Shown piece by piece: positions 58,776 to 64,000 of a stretch of 64,000 nt of DNA. The notes beneath the pieces were generated by a model. It saw only the letters and a program-made list of their open reading frames with translations, had not been told where the DNA came from and made no database searches. The stretch covers positions 465,835,827 through 465,899,826 of the forward strand of contig CM041777.1 of NCBI GenBank assembly GCA_023374045.1. The letters are read 5' to 3'. The stretch comes from Limonium bicolor (Eukaryota; Streptophyta; Magnoliopsida; Caryophyllales; Plumbaginaceae). Made by a program: the position numbers and the translations under genes. Position 1 is the stretch's first letter; each line of letters starts with the position of its first letter.

Positions 58776-59938
58776 AACAAAAAAAAATATAATATGATTA
58801 TAGTAATCATATGTATATATATATATATGTCTATACACATATGTATATGTATATATAGAAGTACATCGATAATGGAAAGGAAATGGTAAGAAAGTATGCA
58901 CATGAGTAAGAAAACAGGTTTGAGAAAATTGTGAATTTAAGAACAATAAGTTAAACCGAAATAACGGGATAACGGGATAACGGGGTAAGTACGAGAGTAG
59001 TAATTATGTATGTACTGTAATGCTTAGTATTAATAGAATCATTTGGCATGTAGTCAATGGTTCAAGAATAAGATTCAAGGAACAAGTATGAACCAAGGAA
59101 CAAGGGAACACCCGGTAAAGTAAATCCCGGTGAAAGGTATGATTTCTTCATGCTCTGTATCCTAACCTGGTTACCCCGATTTGTGTGCTTATGTGATCAC
59201 TCAATTAAGATAAATGCACGAATCGGACTTTTATTGCACCTAGTTGTGTTTGAACTATATTGTTCTTGTTGTATTCTCTTGAACATTTAGTTTGTATAAT
59301 TCATGAAATATATGAATGAGAATGAAGTGTATGTGTATGTGGATGTGTACTTGGGTAGTGTATTAGCCCTTGGTATGGGTGTAATGACTTCTACTAATTC
59401 CTAACCACCTAACTCCTACCTTGAGTATTGAGTAAAATGGAATGAGTAGAAGTCCGATATAGTTTCGGCCACGCGTGAGGATAAGGTGACACAAGAGGTT
59501 GGATCCGAATCCTGGTTGTAATCTTTTCCATGGACCAAACCCCTTTAATGGGTAGCATCCTGGATTAGTGGGCCACCCTAAAGCCCGGTGGTGGGATGTA
59601 GTAGTCCCTGCCCGGAGGTCATACCGACTTGACTTGAGTAAGAAAGTAAGTAAGGAAGGTATTGTATGAGTAATGGTCTTGGCTAGTGTAAGTCATTGAC
59701 CTTGAGTAAAGCGTAATGTACACCCGATTAACCCGGGTGTGTAAAGAAGCTAACAAGTACTGTGTATGTATTGGAGAAGAGTATCTCCAAAACGGTAAGT
59801 ATTGATTGGTTGACTTGTAATGTCTTCCTTATGTGTATTGAATGTATGTATGCCTTGTGAAATGAAAGTATGGTATTGTGTAAGAGAATGTATGTATGTA
59901 TGAATAAAACGAACAACATGTATTCGACCTAAGTAGTC

Positions 59939-60010
59939 GGCGTACCCTCGCTAGTACGCGGGGTATGCGGATTTCATATGCAGCTTTAAGCTGAGCCCCT
60001 TGGGGCATCG
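59939..60010 (+). promoter_or_regulatory. Conserved twin-hairpin block in solo LTR
   Basis: GGCGTACCCTCGCTAGTACG, CGGGGTATGCGGATTTCATA and then CAGC-TTTAA-GCTG and GCCCC-TT-GGGGC, followed by ATCG. Compared with 40571-40642 and 49783-49854, the stems are unchanged and the loops differ. Confidence 0.6.
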
Positions 60011-60542
60011 TTTTTATTGTACAGGTATCGAAGCAGTTATGGTCGTAGTAAGAGACTGGCGGCTATGTTTAGATAGCTAGAACTGATTTGTAGATAGTAA
60101 GGAAAGGTATAAGGCTTGTAGCCTTGATGTAGAAGTGTACCAAGGGATACACCATTATGTAATTGCAAGTATGTAGTTTGTGAGGAACGGGTAGATGCTA
60201 GACTCTTGATGAGTATGTATAAACTTGAAAGAATTATTGTATGGGAATTGGATCTTAGTAAACTCGGTGTATTGCAATGTATTGTATTATGGAGTATTGT
60301 ATTGAATGGAGCATCGTAGTACTTGGTTGGTAATTGGAGTTTATAATGTAATTGTGTAGTACTCGGATATTCCGATCCATCAGACCGATGCTGTATGTAG
60401 TAGTAAGCCTTGTTAGTCACGTGGGTGGCTGACGGCATTGTATCACCCATCGTTGTATAAGTAAGTATCCGCTGCGAAGGTATGTGTGTACGAGGAGATT
60501 AGACTGTAATGACGGTATGAGCGGTAGGGGTGTTACAGTACC

Positions 60543-61781
60543 GATAAGGAAAAGAGATGAAGATAGGTTAAGTATATAACCGAGTCTAGAGAACAGTTTC
60601 AGAATGAACCACTGTACTCTTTCTTCCTCATCTTTCTTACGAGATACAACAGGGAAAGAATGAAAGTGGAACAAGTACTTTCCTTGTTCTTCAGTTAGGT
60701 TTGTTGTTCAGCAGAGGAGTGAAGTAACAGAGGCGTAGAAAATATTGAAGAGAGGTGTAGAGGTATGTATTCTTGCTCGCTAGTTAGGTTTGCAATTTAA
60801 TGAGAGTTGAGATAATGAAATTGAGGCGGTGGAGTTGTGAATAATGAAAATGAATATATGGTGCTTTTGCTACCTTTCCATATATTTATGTACTTTTCTC
60901 TTCTTCTTTTTTAAGAAAAAAGTGGCTAGTTTTATCTAACTGAATTATACAAAAAAATATGGGCTCAAAGGGCTAGCTAATTTCTCAAAAGGACCACAAA
61001 GTATTTTTGTTATATGTGTCTCTTAGTGTTAGTATTAGGTTTAAATAACTTGCTTATTTAATTTATTTATTTATTACGCAACTTAATACCTTAAAAGTTA
61101 TATCATTTCTTTTATTATTTGATCTATATTCTTTGCATATTACAAATTAATATTACATATTGTCTTCTTATTATAAAGAGTGTCCCCTTCAAATATGCTA
61201 TTTCTTATAGCTTATTTAATCCTTATATTATTATTTAGATAGATTATGAATTTAATAAACCCTTCATAAATCTTATAGGTATTTATACAAATCTAATTAA
61301 GGCATAACAAGCCTATTAAGATCATATACTTACTACATAATCCTTAATAACACTTAGTTAATAAGTCTTCTTAAATTAATGTTAATGTTTACATACCATT
61401 TTAATAATTTTCATGTTATTATTTCATGTACCTCCTTGTACATTATGCATTATGTACATTATATGATATCATGGTTGCTATTAAATTTCTCTTTTCCTCA
61501 ATGATTTCATTATGTTTAAGGTTTAATAAACCTTTTTAAACCTTCATTGATGTTTATTACTGCATGTACTTTAAGGATGGTCGTTCCCTTTTTAACTTAT
61601 ACATATATATAAATATATAAATGTACAGTTATGGTTAAAGAACTCTTTTTTTAACCTCCTTAAGATCATTTATATTCTATTGTCGTTTTTTACATGTTTA
61701 AGGATATTTAACCCTTTTATTAATCACTTTCATTTAATTTATTTATTATTAATTAGGGTAATTAATATTTGGGATATTTCA
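60543..61781 (-). mobile_element. LTR-like remnant ending GGGATATTTCA, minus strand
   Basis: A+T-rich sequence whose right edge (61771-61781) is the reverse of an LTR start TGAAATATCCC and whose last 33 bases match those before 11622. It continued leftward into 55931-56171 and 18578-19289 before later insertions. A possible reading is a single long minus-strand LTR now cut by three elements. No gene seen. Confidence 0.4.
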
Positions 61782-62463
61782 CACAGGGCCCCATATTTGG
61801 GGCCCCAATTTTTATTTCATTCCTTTAGATTTTGTCATCAGAAAATTATATATAAGGGATCAAATTTATCTTAAATGGAACATATCAAAATTTGCGTAAT
61901 TTAACTTTAGTAAATTTACTATATTAACATAATTTAACTCTATAAGTAGACTCATTTTAAATTTTAGCACATGACCCTGAAAATCGTCAAGACGGTCTTC
62001 ACCTTCAAACACTGTATGAGGTTGACGACATAAGGAATCAGATGTGAAAATCCCAAACTTGTCCATAAAGATGGGGTATAAGGGGAAGGAAGATGGGAAG
62101 GCACATTATTCCAGTTTCAAAGCTCGTGTAAGCCACAATCAAGGACAACGATCATAACATAGCAAGAGGTGCATACCATGGACAAGACTTAACCATGTGT
62201 TTCAAAATAAAATAAGTTTATAAATGATTATATCCAAATTATGTTATGATTTGAAAAATGTAATAGACATATTGTAATTATGTTTGTATCTAAATGTGTA
62301 GCACATTTTAAATTCACTAGCCGAACTTTTTATCTTTCAAATAAACTTTAAATCCACACTCTTTACTTATCTCATAAAACTATCTCTTCAAAAAATCATA
62401 ATCTAGTTCAATTTTTTTTTTTGTGAAAACATAAACTAGTTCTAAATTTCTAATTAGGTCTCT
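61782..62463. other. A+T-rich spacer, no gene seen
   Basis: Starts with a GGGGCCCC-flanked palindromic stretch (GGGCCCCATATTTGGGGCCC, about 61787-61806), then A+T-rich sequence of unknown origin. No open frame with a domain. Confidence 0.4.
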
Positions 62464-64000
62464 TGAAATACCCCTAACCTTTAAAATATAATTAAATGAT
62501 CTATTAATGATCTAAGATGATTATTAAACACCTAAATATTATTGGGGAACAATCTAAAAGATCTCAACAAGGCAAAACACGCCTTAAGATCGGTAAAGCC
62601 AAAAATGTGCTTTAAGACACCATAAAGGTTGTATGACCCCAAATAGGATCCAAAGTGGATTCCTAAGTATTATGAAGCAAGGAACACAATAAAACCATTC
62701 TCAAGGAGAACTAAGCTCAGGAACACCCTGTGACACAAAAATGTGCGCTAAAACACCTTAAAGCACGTTTTTGTGAGATTGCCTTCTAAATTGATTTTTA
62801 ATGGGCTTAAAATTATAATTACCCTTAAATATGATATTTTATCATATTATATCATATTAGGAATTTAATTCCAAAAATTTATGAATTTTTACAAATTAAT
62901 ATTAAAATATTAATAAAACCCTAAAGTGGGGCCCGTATGAGTCAATATTGACCAAGCATGGTCAATGGTCAATTAATTGACCCATTTGGACCAAGGAAAT
63001 CGGCTGGCAATAAGGGAGGAGACAGCTTGCATTGATTATGAGATAAATTACTACCTAATACATTTACTTTTTGAAAATAAGCTTACTTTTTCAATTATTT
63101 CAAATCTTACCCATTCCTTCCTTCTTCCTTGTCCGATCCCATCCTGCCCAGCCGAGTTCCTCCCTTCCTAAGAAGCTCTCAAGTCTGGTTCTTGAGCATG
63201 GAAGGCAAACCTAGCTCCTAAGCTCTTAAGGTAAGTGTTTTAATGTCATTTTTAGCCCTTTTTCTTCATCTCTTCACTACCAACACCTAGATTTCGTGGC
63301 TCATCAATTCCTATGGCTTATTCTCAGTGTTCTAAGGTTAGAAAAAGAGCTAAACTCGGTTGAGACCAGTAGAGGGACCAAGGTTGTTCAAATCTACATT
63401 TTAAGGTAAAAACATACCTTAAGGATCTCCACTCTTCATACGGTTTCTTTCTTTTGATTTTTATGAGTTTATACACTCATAATCTTCATATTTACATATT
63501 CATTCAGTTGGTTAGCCATTTGGAGCAAGGGTGACCAAGATCCAAGAGAAATACCCTCTTTTAAGGCATTTTCCAAGGTAAAACCTAATAACAAGGTAGC
63601 TTGTTGTGATCTAACTATTTCCTATGTCAATATGGTGGATCTAACACCTTGTGGTGTGTTTGGTTCAGGTCGAAACCACCTAGAACTTCCCTTGCATTTT
63701 TAAGGTGATTTTTGCCTTTAATTTTACATTAATTATTCCTTATGGTTAAACTCAAGCTTGGAGTGTAACCATATCTTGTTTTTGTGTATTAAACATGTCT
63801 AAATCAAGTGGTGAATTTTCCTACAAGTGACCGAGCCCATACAAGGAATAACCAAGGTATAAACACCTTAAACTTATGATTTTTATAATTTTTAAGCATA
63901 ATATATATATATTATATATTGGCCGAGAGTGAAATTACATATATAGGTCATATTGACCTAAAAATGGAAAAAATGGCTAAGATAAATTAAGCTAGTCATT
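62464..64000 (+). mobile_element. 5' part of a long LTR, plus strand, cut by window end
   Basis: Starts TGAAATACCCCTAACC, like the solo LTR at 56177, and keeps LTR-family features: a TTGAC/GTCAA cluster at 62940-62985 and repeated AAGGTAA words (63228, 63402, 63574 and variants at 63703 and 63853). No gene seen. The other end lies beyond 64000, so whether it is solo or part of an element is unknown. Confidence 0.55.

Larger units (their letters stand above)
56177..60537 (+). mobile_element. Solo LTR (4361 bp) related to LARD-like LTRs
   Basis: It begins TGAAATACCCCG and ends GGGGTGTTACA, with a perfect target duplication GTACC on both sides (56172-56176, 60538-60542). No interior, primer site or purine tract adjoins it, so it is the product of LTR-LTR recombination. 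Over the first 500 bases it aligns in order with the minus-strand LARD-like LTRs (shared AACGGATCCAAATAATG, the ACTATAATTAA inverted repeat, GAAAACGCTC-type words), and near its end it shares the twin-hairpin block. It is clearly diverged from them, so it is a sister family. No supported gene inside. Confidence 0.9.

Overview
This window is a gene-poor stretch of a flowering-plant (probably eudicot) nuclear genome made almost entirely of transposable elements nested inside one another. The evidence is plant-type Copia polyproteins, primer-binding sites for plant initiator-Met and Arg tRNAs, a caulimovirid insertion, a TRIM element and very long LTRs. I see no convincing host protein gene, no rRNA or functional tRNA gene and no CRISPR array.

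Layout. (1) 1-about 6520: an endogenous plant pararetrovirus (Caulimoviridae) fragment, + strand. The coat-protease-RT-RNase H polyprotein is broken, but two downstream frames are intact (4140-5456 and 5532-6179), and a TATA-type promoter follows. (2) About 6520-11622: A+T-rich, LTR-like sequence containing a hAT-like MITE (about 10027-11009). (3) 11623-11937: a 5'-truncated TRIM with a 76-bp interior. (4) 11938-14656: degenerate LTR-like sequence. (5) 14657-18572: a decayed Copia element on + with target duplication GTGAG. (6) 19290-55925: a second Copia element on - with target duplication GAAGA, split by two large young insertions. One is an Ogre/Tat-like element at 22473-39950 (two 5212-bp LTRs, Arg-tRNA primer site, duplication GTAGG). 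The other is a LARD-like element at 40205-53607 (LTRs of about 4.2 kb, Met-tRNA primer site, - strand). Neither carries recognisable gag-pol. (7) 56177-60537: a 4361-bp solo LTR related to the LARD-like LTRs, with target duplication GTACC. (8) 60543-64000: LTR remnants, including one LTR start at 62464 that runs off the window.

How the parts relate. The nesting gives a relative order: outer LTR-like sequence first, then the - strand Copia, then the Ogre-like and LARD-like insertions into it. The two large elements could only have moved with proteins supplied by other elements. The most interesting signals are RNA-like structure in the LTRs. Two diverged LTR families carry tandem hairpins with the same 72-bp period but unrelated stem sequences. 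A twin-hairpin block is conserved between them. The Ogre-like LTR carries two tRNA-like Pol III A-box/B-box pairs. A hierarchical 44/87/175-bp repeat lies before its 3' LTR.

All alignments and identities were judged by eye. Lineage names (Ogre/Tat, Tekay-like, Ale-like, Florendovirus-like) are inferences from general features.
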